Source of the DNA: Mariniphaga sp963747515
GTDB lineage: Bacteria > Bacteroidota > Bacteroidia > Bacteroidales > Prolixibacteraceae
Direction of reading: 5' to 3'
Length of the DNA stretch: 64,000 nt
Assembly (NCBI GenBank): GCA_963747515.1
Contig: CAVVFN010000008.1
Location: forward strand, 558,001-622,000
Shown: piece after piece, positions 7,267-15,406 of the stretch
Layout: the number at the start of each line of letters is the position of its first letter
Position numbering within the stretch: position 1 is the first letter of the stretch
Notes under the pieces: model-generated
Databases searched by the model: none
What the model was told of the DNA's origin: nothing
The model's input: the letters and a program-made list of their open reading frames with translations, nothing else
Program-made: the position numbers and the translations under genes

Positions 7267-8418
7267 ATGTCACAAAAATTAATCGTTTTTCTGGTTCTAC
7301 TCCTTAGCGGGTATTCATCCATAGCCCAAAACGACTACCTAAATGCTAGGGCTGAGGCAAATGAAAAAATTTATTCAAAAGGGCAAACGCACGAAGTAGA
7401 AACGTTTACCCAAAACTTTAAAAACAAGAACCCCAAAAATGTTATCTTGTTTATAATTGACGGAATGGGCCTTCCTCATTTACATGCCGCCCTTACAGCC
7501 AACAAGGGAAAGCTGTTTCTGGAAAATTTCAGACAAATGGGATTATCAAAAACTCATTCGGCTGATAAATACATTACCGATTCAGCTGCCGGGGGGACAG
7601 CTCTTTCGACCGGTAAAAAAACATATAATGGGGCTATTGGAGTTGATGTAAATAAAAATCCGGTTAAAACTATTCTGGAAGAAGCAGAAGACAAAGGTCT
7701 TGCTACCGGTTTGGTATCTACATCATCCATTACCCATGCCACACCGGCATCGTTTATTGCACACCAGGAAAGCCGTAACATGTATGAGGAAATTGCTGCC
7801 GATTTTTTAAAAACCGACATTGATGTTTTTATTGGCGGCGGGTATAAAAATTTTACAGAGCGCAAGGATGGCAGGAATCTGACTGAGGAACTTAAAGAAA
7901 AAGGATACCGGGTTGAAAAAGATATTGAAACCATCAAAAAAATAAAGGAAGGTAAACTCGCCGGCCTCACAGCTGATGAACACAACGATAGGATCAGTAC
8001 CCGTAAGAACATGTTGCCAGTTGCAACAACTACTGCCATTAATATATTGAGTAACAATAAAAAAGGTTTTTTTTTAATGGTTGAAGGTTCCCAGGTTGAC
8101 TGGGGCGCCCATGCCGGAAGCACCATTTATCTGGTGGAAGAAATGCTCGATGTTGACCAGGCTATAGGCAAAGCATTGGAATTTGCTGCAAATAATAAGG
8201 AAACTCTTATTGTTGTAACCGCTGACCATGAAACCGGTGGAATGTCTATTCTGGATGGTAATTATGAAACCGGCATGGTAAAAGGTGAATTCTCTACAGG
8301 AGGGCATACCGGAATTATGGTGCCGGTTATGGCATACGGCCCGGGAGCCGGTCAATTTACCGGAATTATGGATAACACCGATATTCACAAGCGGATTAAA
8401 AAATTGCTGCTAAAGTAA
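7267..8418 (+). CDS. Alkaline phosphatase (PhoA superfamily), secreted
   Basis: Hydrolyses phosphate monoesters outside the cytoplasmic membrane. The 383-residue precursor has a signal peptide ending SSIAQ (about residue 21). Metal and catalytic residues are in place: D65 in LFIIDGMG, the nucleophile Ser106 in TDSAAGGTA, the EGSQVDWGAH segment, the DH pair in TADHETGG, and a late His in STGGHTGIMVPV. It is somewhat shorter than E. coli PhoA, as in many Bacteroidota homologues. It stands alone and is followed by a strong terminator. No Pho box could be identified. Confidence 0.92.
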   Translation: MSQKLIVFLVLLLSGYSSIAQNDYLNARAEANEKIYSKGQTHEVETFTQNFKNKNPKNVILFIIDGMGLPHLHAALTANKGKLFLENFRQMGLSKTHSADKYITDSAAGGTALSTGKKTYNGAIGVDVNKNPVKTILEEAEDKGLATGLVSTSSITHATPASFIAHQESRNMYEEIAADFLKTDIDVFIGGGYKNFTERKDGRNLTEELKEKGYRVEKDIETIKKIKEGKLAGLTADEHNDRISTRKNMLPVATTTAINILSNNKKGFFLMVEGSQVDWGAHAGSTIYLVEEMLDVDQAIGKALEFAANNKETLIVVTADHETGGMSILDGNYETGMVKGEFSTGGHTGIMVPVMAYGPGAGQFTGIMDNTDIHKRIKKLLLK

Positions 8419-8446
8419 TTTGCTGCATACCATACGACCTCCTCTG

Positions 8447-8483
8447 AAAAAGTCAGTTCCTTTTTTTGAACTGACTTTTTTTA
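8447..8483 (+). terminator. Intrinsic terminator of the alkaline phosphatase gene
   Basis: Perfect 11-bp stem AAAAGTCAGTT / AACTGACTTTT (8448-8458 and 8469-8479), followed by T residues, about 30 bp after the stop at 8418. Clear rho-independent shape. Confidence 0.9.
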
Positions 8484-8529
8484 TTGGTATTCCTAAACCA
8501 TTGGTGGTTTATAAACCTATCAAATGCAT

Positions 8530-8637
8530 ATTAAATTCAATACAAATTCAATGTAAACTCAATATAAACTCAGTGTAAATTCGCATTTTATTGAATTTAA
8601 ATTGAATTAATATTGAATTTACATTGAATTTATACTG
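8530..8637. repeat. 11-bp phased repeat array with inverted half (locus A)
   Basis: Five direct units of 11 bp run from 8530 to 8584. The motif (A/C)TC(A/G)(A/G) recurs with its last base at 8540, 8551, 8562, 8573 and 8584 (the last unit reads TTCGC). Typical units are TGTAAACTCAA and TACAAATTCAA. After a short centre (GCATTTTA) come four inverted units starting at 8591, 8602, 8613 and 8624, for example TTGAATTTACA. The halves are imperfect inverted copies, with about 45 facing positions and roughly eight mismatches, and could form a long hairpin. AAATGC at 8522 and GCATTT at 8583 are also inverted copies. Function unknown. Confidence 0.85.
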
Positions 8638-8838
8638 TCCAAGGTCTTGTTAAAGTATGGATCTGTTCCGGCACAAACATGAGTTTTTGGAAATTAATTT
8701 AAAGATTGGCCATTCCCTTTGGTAAAATAAATTCAAAACAATTGGTTCAGATAATGGTCATCCTGTTTTTGAAAACCTTTTTTTATTGCAATTCACATTA
8801 GTTTTTTTATTTTAGGGGTAACTTTAATTGTATATATC

Positions 8839-9795
8839 ATGAAAGAAGCGCTGGAAGTACTCGATCATGTGAGATTAAATTTCTCTCCCTCAGGACTGTT
8901 CGCGCTAAATATTACTATTGCCTTTATCATGTTTGGCGTAGCACTTGAAATTAAATGGGAACATTTTAAAGATGTAATCATGAAGCCGAAATCGGCCATT
9001 ACAGGTATAATTTCACAATTCATATTGCTCCCTGCCATCACCTATGCATTTATTCTGGTTCTGAATCCAACGCCTACCGTAGCTTTGGGTATGATCCTGA
9101 TTGCTGCTTGTCCGGGAGGTAACATTTCTAACTTTATGAGTGCAATGGCAAAGGGGAATGTTGCATTGTCGGTAAGTTTAACAGCCTTAGCCACACTTGC
9201 TGCTACATTTATGACCCCCCTAAATTTTGCTCTTTGGGGAAAGCTTTACCTAAACCATTACAATGCAACCGGTGCAGGAAGTTATTTGGTACCTATTGAG
9301 ATTGACTTTATACAAATGGTGCAAACTGTAATTATACTTTTGGGGCTCCCTGTAATAATCGGTCTTTTCTTCTCTCAATATTTACCAAAAATTACACAGC
9401 TTATAAAAAAACCCATCCGCCAGCTCTCCATTTTTATCTTTATTGGTTTTGTATTCATTCTTTTGTCGGCCAATTTTAACAATTTCCTTCGGGTGATTCA
9501 GGTAGTTTTTATTATTGTATTGATTCACAATGCCCTTGCATTGGGTACAGGATTTTCAGTGAGTTTACTTATGAAGTTACCTCAAACCGACCGAAGAAGT
9601 ATTACCCTTGAAACCGGAATTCAGAATTCAGGACTGGCACTTGTACTCATGTTCAACCCAAAGATATTCCCACCCGACCTTGAATTAGGCGGAATGACAG
9701 TTATTGCTGCGTGGTGGGGAGTGTGGCATATAATAAGTGGCCTGGGCATTTCATGGTTGTGGTCCAGAAAAAGGATATATCAGCCCGCAGTGTAA
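8839..9795 (+). CDS. Bile acid:sodium symporter (BASS) family transporter
   Basis: A 318-residue membrane protein with about nine to ten hydrophobic segments. Family signatures are AACPGGNISNFMSAMAKGN in the first half (residues about 93-112) and ETGIQNSGLALVLM in the second half, the two crossing broken-helix motifs that bind sodium and substrate. It is predicted to import an organic anion with sodium; bacterial members carry diverse acids (pantoate, sulfonates, bile acids), so the substrate is open. The stop codon overlaps the start of the acyltransferase gene (TAATG), which points to translational coupling. Confidence 0.88.
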   Translation: MKEALEVLDHVRLNFSPSGLFALNITIAFIMFGVALEIKWEHFKDVIMKPKSAITGIISQFILLPAITYAFILVLNPTPTVALGMILIAACPGGNISNFMSAMAKGNVALSVSLTALATLAATFMTPLNFALWGKLYLNHYNATGAGSYLVPIEIDFIQMVQTVIILLGLPVIIGLFFSQYLPKITQLIKKPIRQLSIFIFIGFVFILLSANFNNFLRVIQVVFIIVLIHNALALGTGFSVSLLMKLPQTDRRSITLETGIQNSGLALVLMFNPKIFPPDLELGGMTVIAAWWGVWHIISGLGISWLWSRKRIYQPAV

Positions 9796-11144
9796 TGAGG
9801 TACGAGAAATGGTCGTTAGGATACTGGTTTCTTAAGCAATACGTAAGTTTTGCCTATTGGATTATATTAAAGAAAACCCTTGTAACCGGGAAGGATAAAA
9901 TTCCTAAAGACAAACCCATAGTAATTGCACCAAATCACCAGAATGCATTGAGTGATCCAATGGCTGTTCTGCTAAATACCCGGTTTCAACCGGTATGGCT
10001 GGCCCGCGCCGATATTTTTGGGAAAAACAGGCTTATCGACTCCATTCTTAAATTCATGAAAATCATCCCGGTTTATCGCCTGCGCGATGGGAAAGAAAAC
10101 CTTGATAAAAACCAGGACACCTTTTCCATTTCAAAAAAAGTACTGGAAAATAATTTCGCACTTGCTCTTTTTCCCGAAGCCGCACATACTTTCAAAAGAC
10201 AGATGATGCCACATAAAAAAGCAGTTCCACGCATTGTTTTTATGGCTGAAGAACAAACAGACAATAAATTGGATATTCAAATCATACCCACCGGTATTTT
10301 TTACAGCAGTTACTGGAAGTTTAACCGTACATTAATTGTTCAGTTTGGAGAACCCATTCCGGTTAAAAAATATTTAGAAACTTATTTACAAAATGAAAAG
10401 GCTGCCACAATAAATCTAAAAAAGGATTTGTTTGATGCCATACTTCCTCTTGTTATCAACATAAAAAGCCAAAAGTATTACAAAGATTTTGAACTTATCA
10501 GGGAAATTTACGGAGAATTTTTTCTGTTGCGCCAGAAAAAAAAGAAGACAACCTTAAATCTCTTCAATTCAAACCAGCTTCTTGTTCATATGCTCGATGA
10601 ACTGGAGAGAAATTTTCCGGATCAAACAAAACAGGTAGTTTCCTTAGCCAATGATTATCACAGGCAAATAAAGCCTCTAGGACTAAGAAGTTGGGTAGTC
10701 ACATCCAAAAAAATTCTTCAGTGGAAGATTACAGGTAATTTAATGCTGTTACTGGCAGGTTTTCCCCTGTTTGTTTATGGTTTTATATTCAATGTCGTTC
10801 CATTTTTCCTTATTGACAGGCTCGTCAGGAAAAAGATAAAAGATAAATCTTTTTGGAGTTCATTTTTTCTGGTGGCAGGCATCTTTTTTTTTCCTTTATA
10901 TTATCTTATACTGGCATTCTTTATGTTCCTGATAAAACCCTCATTTTTTATAGTAATAACCACCATAGTCAGTTTACCTTTTGCCGGAAAATTTTCCTTT
11001 AAATGGTATATTCTCCTTCGAAAAACAATGGGGTTATTCAGGTTTCAAAAATTAAAGTGGTTCAAAAAAGAAATATACAATCAGGTAATATCTCAGAAAA
11101 ATCAGCTTTTCGAAGAGCTGAATGCTTTACTTCCAGTACGATAA
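9795..11144 (+). CDS. PlsC-like 1-acylglycerol-3-phosphate acyltransferase with C-terminal membrane domain
   Basis: 449 residues from the ATG at 9795, preferred because it overlaps the upstream stop by one base. The N-terminal half is a glycerophosphate acyltransferase domain: IVIAPNHQNALSDPMA at about residues 40-55 carries the active-site His and Asp, and ALFPEAAHTFKRQM is the glycerol-phosphate-binding block. The His and Asp are five residues apart rather than the classical four; I recall this spacing from other Bacteroidota members. The C-terminal third has about three to four hydrophobic segments, an arrangement unlike plain PlsC. It probably acylates lysophosphatidate or an aminolipid at the inner membrane. 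Confidence 0.82.
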   Translation: MRYEKWSLGYWFLKQYVSFAYWIILKKTLVTGKDKIPKDKPIVIAPNHQNALSDPMAVLLNTRFQPVWLARADIFGKNRLIDSILKFMKIIPVYRLRDGKENLDKNQDTFSISKKVLENNFALALFPEAAHTFKRQMMPHKKAVPRIVFMAEEQTDNKLDIQIIPTGIFYSSYWKFNRTLIVQFGEPIPVKKYLETYLQNEKAATINLKKDLFDAILPLVINIKSQKYYKDFELIREIYGEFFLLRQKKKKTTLNLFNSNQLLVHMLDELERNFPDQTKQVVSLANDYHRQIKPLGLRSWVVTSKKILQWKITGNLMLLLAGFPLFVYGFIFNVVPFFLIDRLVRKKIKDKSFWSSFFLVAGIFFFPLYYLILAFFMFLIKPSFFIVITTIVSLPFAGKFSFKWYILLRKTMGLFRFQKLKWFKKEIYNQVISQKNQLFEELNALLPVR

Positions 11145-11188
11145 AAACTTCAGATTATTAACGCCAGTAAAATCAAATCTCCGGGGAG

Positions 11189-12511
11189 TTACTTTCTTCT
11201 GTTTAATTTCTTCTGAGGAGTTTTCGCGCGTTTAAATTTATCATCGTAAGAGCGTTTCGATTTATCTTTTCTTTTCTTTTGATGAAAAGCACCCTGATAA
11301 GTTGGATCATCAATCTTCCGCTGCCGGTCAATTTCACGTAACTGGGATTGTCGCTCTTCAAAGGTAGTTTCAATTATCTCCACCTCTCGGGGAACAACTA
11401 TCGGAGGAATTTTTGTCCGGATTAGCTCCTCAATTTTTTTCCAATGCCATTCTTCCGAAGGATCGATAAGGGTTATGGCATCACCTTTATTGCCTGCCCG
11501 GGCGGTACGGCCTATGCGATGCACATAGTCTTCATAATTGGGAGGAACATCGAAATTAATAACATGCGTTACCATGCTGGCATCCATTCCACGAGCCGAT
11601 ACATCGGTAGTAATAAGAATACGTACCTCGCCGTTCTTAAATGCCTGAATGGCGTTTAAACGGGCACTCTGGCCCTTGTTCGAATGCAGTATCCTGATTT
11701 CACCTTCTGCTTTTCGCTGAACCACCTTAAATACACTGTCAGCATGGTCTTTCGTTTTAACAAAAATAACAACCCGGGAAAAAGTTCCTTCATTTTTAAG
11801 CAGATGTTGTAACAAATTTAATTTGGTGCGGAAATTTGGGACTTTATATGCAATCTGATTCACCTCCTGAACAGGTGTTGCTGAAGGTGCAACTTCGAGC
11901 TTGTCATAGAAATCGAGAAACTCTTCCACCAATTGTTCCACTCCACCTGAAAAAGTAGCTGAAAAAAGCAGATTCTGCCGTTTTGGCGGAAGTATTTCAA
12001 AAAGTTTTCGCAATTGAGGAAGAAACCCCAGATCAAGCATGCGATCGGCTTCATCAATGACCAGGTATTTGACTTTTTTTAAAGAAAGCACACCTTGTTG
12101 GTATAAATCCATTAACCGTCCGGGAGTGGCAACAAGTATATCAATTCCAGGCACAACAAGTTCTGCATGTTTGGTCCATCCTATCCCGCCATAAACGGCA
12201 GCACATCTTAATTCTGACCTGTCCGTTAATTCAGCTACATCTTCCCCTACTTGTACCGACAGCTCACGAGTAGGCACCAAAACAACCACCCGGGGATCTT
12301 TACCTTCAGGCTTCTGAAGCTTTGAAAGCAGCGGCAACAAATAAGCAGCTGTTTTTCCCGTCCCGGTTTGTGCCACACCCACTACATTAACTCCTGAATT
12401 TATTTTCGGAATAGCTTGCTGCTGTATGGGAGTAGGTGTTTTAAAACCAATTTCGTCAAGCGATTTCAAAATTGATTTGGCAACTTTCAGATCCTCAAAT
12501 GTTTTATTCAT
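11189..12511 (-). CDS. DEAD-box RNA helicase, RhlE-like
   Basis: 440 residues from the ATG at 12511; an in-frame start 16 codons upstream adds sequence unlike the family. Motifs in order: Q motif (FKTPTPIQQQAIP), I AQTGTGKT, Ia PTRELS, Ib TPGRL, II DEAD, III SAT, V TTDVSARGMD, VI HRIGRTARAG. A lysine/arginine-rich tail (KKRKDKSKRSYDDKFKRA) follows, as in RhlE-type helicases. ATP-dependent RNA unwinding in ribosome assembly or mRNA turnover is the usual role. A good -7 promoter element sits only a few bases before the ATG. Single gene, converging on the acyltransferase gene. Confidence 0.93.
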   Translation of the reverse strand: MNKTFEDLKVAKSILKSLDEIGFKTPTPIQQQAIPKINSGVNVVGVAQTGTGKTAAYLLPLLSKLQKPEGKDPRVVVLVPTRELSVQVGEDVAELTDRSELRCAAVYGGIGWTKHAELVVPGIDILVATPGRLMDLYQQGVLSLKKVKYLVIDEADRMLDLGFLPQLRKLFEILPPKRQNLLFSATFSGGVEQLVEEFLDFYDKLEVAPSATPVQEVNQIAYKVPNFRTKLNLLQHLLKNEGTFSRVVIFVKTKDHADSVFKVVQRKAEGEIRILHSNKGQSARLNAIQAFKNGEVRILITTDVSARGMDASMVTHVINFDVPPNYEDYVHRIGRTARAGNKGDAITLIDPSEEWHWKKIEELIRTKIPPIVVPREVEIIETTFEERQSQLREIDRQRKIDDPTYQGAFHQKKRKDKSKRSYDDKFKRAKTPQKKLNRRK

Positions 12512-12515
12512 ACTG

Positions 12516-12523
12516 CAAAAGTA
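12516..12523 (-). promoter_or_regulatory. -7 element TACTTTTG directly before the helicase ATG
   Basis: Read leftward, TACTTTTG fits the TAnnTTTG consensus exactly and ends four bases before the ATG. Initiation at the usual distance would place the transcript start at or next to the start codon, so a leaderless mRNA is possible. No -33 TTG at good spacing was confirmed. Confidence 0.4.
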
Positions 12524-12657
12524 GCAAAAGTGAAATGAAAGTATATGAATTGAATCCAATCATTGTAAGAAGAAAACACGGCACAATAAATTATCCCGTT
12601 ATAAATAACCAATCCCATTCTTTTGAAGAACCAGGGGAAAGTTCCCGGATGGTGTTT

Positions 12658-13761
12658 TTACCTAAGTTTGTACATTTTGCCGGGTAAAGCTATTAAAAGG
12701 TTTTTAAACTCCATATTAAGCAGCAATGCCGAGACTTTACTTCCCGCCAATTTCATTTCGGAAGAGATCTGATCAATAAATAATTCACCTTCTTTTCTAA
12801 GTAAATCAACAACCTTCTCTTCATCCGGTGTTAAGTCCATAAATAAAGTAGATTGGATTGCTTTCTCCTTTGGCGTGGGTTCCCATCCCATGAAATATTC
12901 AAGGTCATCAATCCCCTGGATTAAACTGGCTCCGTTTAACCTGATGAGCCGGTTGCAACCTCTTGACCAGAGTTCATCAACCCTTCCCGGAAATGCAAAA
13001 ACATCACGATTGTATGAAGATGCAAGTTCTGCAGTAATCAAAGCTCCGCCTTTTTCAGCCGATTCTATAATTATGGTAGCATCAGCCAATCCTGCTACAA
13101 TGCGGTTGCGCCGAATAAAATTGGGAGGTTCGATTTTTGTGCCGCTTGCAAAATCAGTTACCAAACCACCGTTCTCCAGCATTCTTCTTGCTGTTTCTGC
13201 ATGAAGTGATGGATAAATTTTATCCAATCCATGACCAACAACACCAGCCGTTGGAAGATTATACTTCAAAGCTGATTTGTGTGCATATATATCAATACCA
13301 TATGCCAGGCCACTTACCACCAGTATCGGGTAATTTCTTTCAGAAAAAGCACAAATCAGATTTTCGCATATTGTTTTACCATAATCAGTAGCATTCCGGG
13401 TTCCAACAATGCTTACTACTCTTTGCTCATCCAGATTTAAGTTTCCCTTAGAATAAAGAACAATAGGCGCATCAGGACAAGTCTTCAACCTCCGGGGATA
13501 ACCTTTATCAGAAAAAAACTTAACATCGATGCTGTACTTGGTCACAAAAGCCAATTCTTTTTCTGCTTTTTCAAAAATTCCTTTATTTTTTAATCGTTTG
13601 GCATTTACTTCCCCAATACCGGGAACTTTTACAAGTGCACTGTAAGATTCAGAAAAGACCTGTTTTGCACTGCCTGTATAGGCCAGCAGATTCCGGGCCA
13701 AAACACCACCTATTCCTGGCACCAGCGACAGGGCAATCTTGTAAAATAATTCATCTTTCAT
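12658..13761 (-). CDS. dprA: DNA processing protein DprA
   Basis: 367 residues. N-terminal helix-hairpin-helix-like part (ALSLVPGIGGVLARNLL, VPGIGEVNAKRL), then the Rossmann-like SLOG core with VSIVGTRNATDYGK, VVSGLAYGIDIYAHKSAL and FPGRVDELWSRGCNRLI, and a C-terminal winged helix (about residues 305-365). DprA loads RecA on incoming single-stranded DNA in natural transformation and is widely conserved. It starts 27 bp after the stop of the small membrane protein gene at 13789-14241, so the two are probably one transcript. No other competence gene is nearby. Confidence 0.94.
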   Translation of the reverse strand: MKDELFYKIALSLVPGIGGVLARNLLAYTGSAKQVFSESYSALVKVPGIGEVNAKRLKNKGIFEKAEKELAFVTKYSIDVKFFSDKGYPRRLKTCPDAPIVLYSKGNLNLDEQRVVSIVGTRNATDYGKTICENLICAFSERNYPILVVSGLAYGIDIYAHKSALKYNLPTAGVVGHGLDKIYPSLHAETARRMLENGGLVTDFASGTKIEPPNFIRRNRIVAGLADATIIIESAEKGGALITAELASSYNRDVFAFPGRVDELWSRGCNRLIRLNGASLIQGIDDLEYFMGWEPTPKEKAIQSTLFMDLTPDEEKVVDLLRKEGELFIDQISSEMKLAGSKVSALLLNMEFKNLLIALPGKMYKLR

Positions 13762-13788
13762 TTCTGATCAATAAAATCATCAACAGAC

Positions 13789-14241
13789 TTAAATTCCAAT
13801 TACCCGAAGCAGTACTCCCTGTAACTCTTTTCGCTCTTTTTTGGAAAGCGCTGTTAAACTTACCGGCGGATATTCAGCAATACCTCTGCGGGTTTTTATA
13901 ATCAGGGTTAAATCGGTCATTTTTCCAAAAAGAGAATTTTCAAATTGAAATTTATATAACATGGATTGCGGAAATTCAATGGAATTGTAGTTGGTATTAC
14001 CAAACCTTACTGCCTTGTAATAGCGCAGCAAAATTTTATTATTGGAATCATTGAACTCAATAAACTGATAATCGGCAACCTGAAAAAAAAGAAACCACAC
14101 AGCAAAGACACCTGCCAGCCCAATAGCATAAAGAGTAAAGTCGAATAAAAACAAGATAAGAGCCCCTATTGCAATAGCAAGACAGATAAGAAAAAATAAT
14201 CGACGTAAAAACATGGTCTGCTTTCTGTTCGTAATGGTCAT
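13789..14241 (-). CDS. Small membrane protein of unknown function (two membrane segments, PH-like tail)
   Basis: 150 residues, family not recognised. Residues about 10-55 form two hydrophobic helices (FLRRLFFLICLAIAIGALI... and LYAIGLAGVFAVWFLFF). The rest is a strand-rich soluble part (YQFIEFNDSNNKILLRYY, LTLIIKTRRGIAEYPPVSL) that resembles bacterial PH-like membrane-anchored domains. Start taken at 14241; a second ATG at codon 10 is also possible. It lies just upstream of dprA in the same direction. Function unknown. Confidence 0.7.
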   Translation of the reverse strand: MTITNRKQTMFLRRLFFLICLAIAIGALILFLFDFTLYAIGLAGVFAVWFLFFQVADYQFIEFNDSNNKILLRYYKAVRFGNTNYNSIEFPQSMLYKFQFENSLFGKMTDLTLIIKTRRGIAEYPPVSLTALSKKERKELQGVLLRVIGI

Positions 14242-14308
14242 TCCTTAATTTTTATTTGTAAATTATAATAGCTGGTAAGGCCCTTAAATACATAAAACAA
14301 ATTTATTG

Positions 14309-14316
14309 TAACTTTG
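14309..14316 (+). promoter_or_regulatory. -7 element TAACTTTG upstream of aroB
   Basis: Exact match to TAnnTTTG, 20 bp before the aroB ATG. No TTG was seen at the expected -33 distance, so this is a half-promoter call. Confidence 0.4.
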
Positions 14317-14336
14317 CTGCAATTTAGCAGCTAACT

Positions 14337-15404
14337 ATGGGAAAATCAAAAATATATTCGAAAATAATTTACAGTGATTCACCACTTCAGGATCTTTTAA
14401 CAGAAATAAAACCCTACAATAAAGATAAAATATTTTTTGCTACAGAAGATAATGTTTATAAGCTGTGGAGTTCCAAATTTATCGAAACCTCTAAAAATAA
14501 ATTTATTAGCAGTATTACATTACCCTCTGGAGAAAAAAACAAAAACATAGAATCGGTGGCGAAAATATGGGAATTCCTTTCAAATAACGGTGCCGACAGA
14601 AAATCATTACTAATTAATATGGGTGGCGGCATGCTCACCGATTTGGCCGGATTTGCTGCCTCTACTTTCAAACGTGGAATCGATTTCCTGAATATTCCAA
14701 CCACTCTTCTTTCACAGATAGATGCATCAGTTGGAGGAAAAACAGGTATTAATTTCAACGGATTAAAAAATGAAATCGGAACATTTCAGGAACCAATAGC
14801 CGTAATTATTAATACCGAATATCTGCAAACACTTAACAGGGAAAATTTTTTATCGGGTTTTGCTGAAATGATTAAGCATGGGTTAATACATAGCCCTGCC
14901 CATTTAAAGGAACTTCAATCTTTTGATGTTGAAAATATTGATTATAAAAACCTGCAGAGCATAATTCGTCATTCTGTAGAAATAAAAGAGTATTTCGTAA
15001 ACAATGATCCAACCGAGAAGAATATTCGAAAAGCCCTCAATTTTGGCCATACTGCCGGCCATGCGTTTGAAAGTCTGGCTATGGAACAAAATCGACCGGT
15101 GCTTCATGGGTTTGCTGTTGCCTGGGGTATGGTTGCTGAACTTTTTTTATCGGTAAATAAATGCAGATATCCTGAAAATAAATACACAAAAGTTAGTCGT
15201 TGGTTAAATAAACTATATGGAAAATTTGAAATAAATGGAATTGATTTTGAGCGGCTTTATGAACTAATGATTCATGATAAAAAAAACGAATCGGGAAGAA
15301 TAAATTTTACACTTTTATCGGATGAGGGTCAGGTAGAAATAAACCAAAATTGTGAAAAGCAGTTGATTTTTGAAGCACTTGATCATTTTCGTAATATTTA
15401 TTAA
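14337..15404 (+). CDS. aroB: 3-dehydroquinate synthase
   Basis: Second step of the shikimate pathway: converts DAHP to 3-dehydroquinate with NAD and a divalent metal. The 355-residue protein has NMGGGMLTDLAGFAASTFKR (NAD-binding glycine block), NIPTTLLSQIDASVGGKTG, and the metal-binding NFGHTAGHAFE with a later His (VLHGFAVAWGM). Length is normal. The stop is two bases before the aroA ATG, so aroB-aroA form a tight operon. Confidence 0.95.
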   Translation: MGKSKIYSKIIYSDSPLQDLLTEIKPYNKDKIFFATEDNVYKLWSSKFIETSKNKFISSITLPSGEKNKNIESVAKIWEFLSNNGADRKSLLINMGGGMLTDLAGFAASTFKRGIDFLNIPTTLLSQIDASVGGKTGINFNGLKNEIGTFQEPIAVIINTEYLQTLNRENFLSGFAEMIKHGLIHSPAHLKELQSFDVENIDYKNLQSIIRHSVEIKEYFVNNDPTEKNIRKALNFGHTAGHAFESLAMEQNRPVLHGFAVAWGMVAELFLSVNKCRYPENKYTKVSRWLNKLYGKFEINGIDFERLYELMIHDKKNESGRINFTLLSDEGQVEINQNCEKQLIFEALDHFRNIY

Positions 15405-15406
15405 GG

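Larger units (their letters stand above)
8419..8838. other. Intergenic region (420 bp) without a gene
   Basis: Holds the terminator at 8447-8483, an 11-bp phased repeat array at 8530-8637, and about 200 bp of A/T-rich sequence before the BASS transporter start. No coding sequence was found. A promoter for the gene at 8839 must lie in the last part; TTATTTTAGG near 8809 is a weak candidate only. Confidence 0.6.

Noticed and set aside
7554..8126. 190-codon leftward open frame inside the alkaline phosphatase gene
   Set aside because: Overlaps a gene with complete catalytic motifs; no homology seen.
8530..8637. CRISPR array
   Set aside because: The repeat unit is 11 bp with no spacers, units are inverted halfway, and no cas genes are present.
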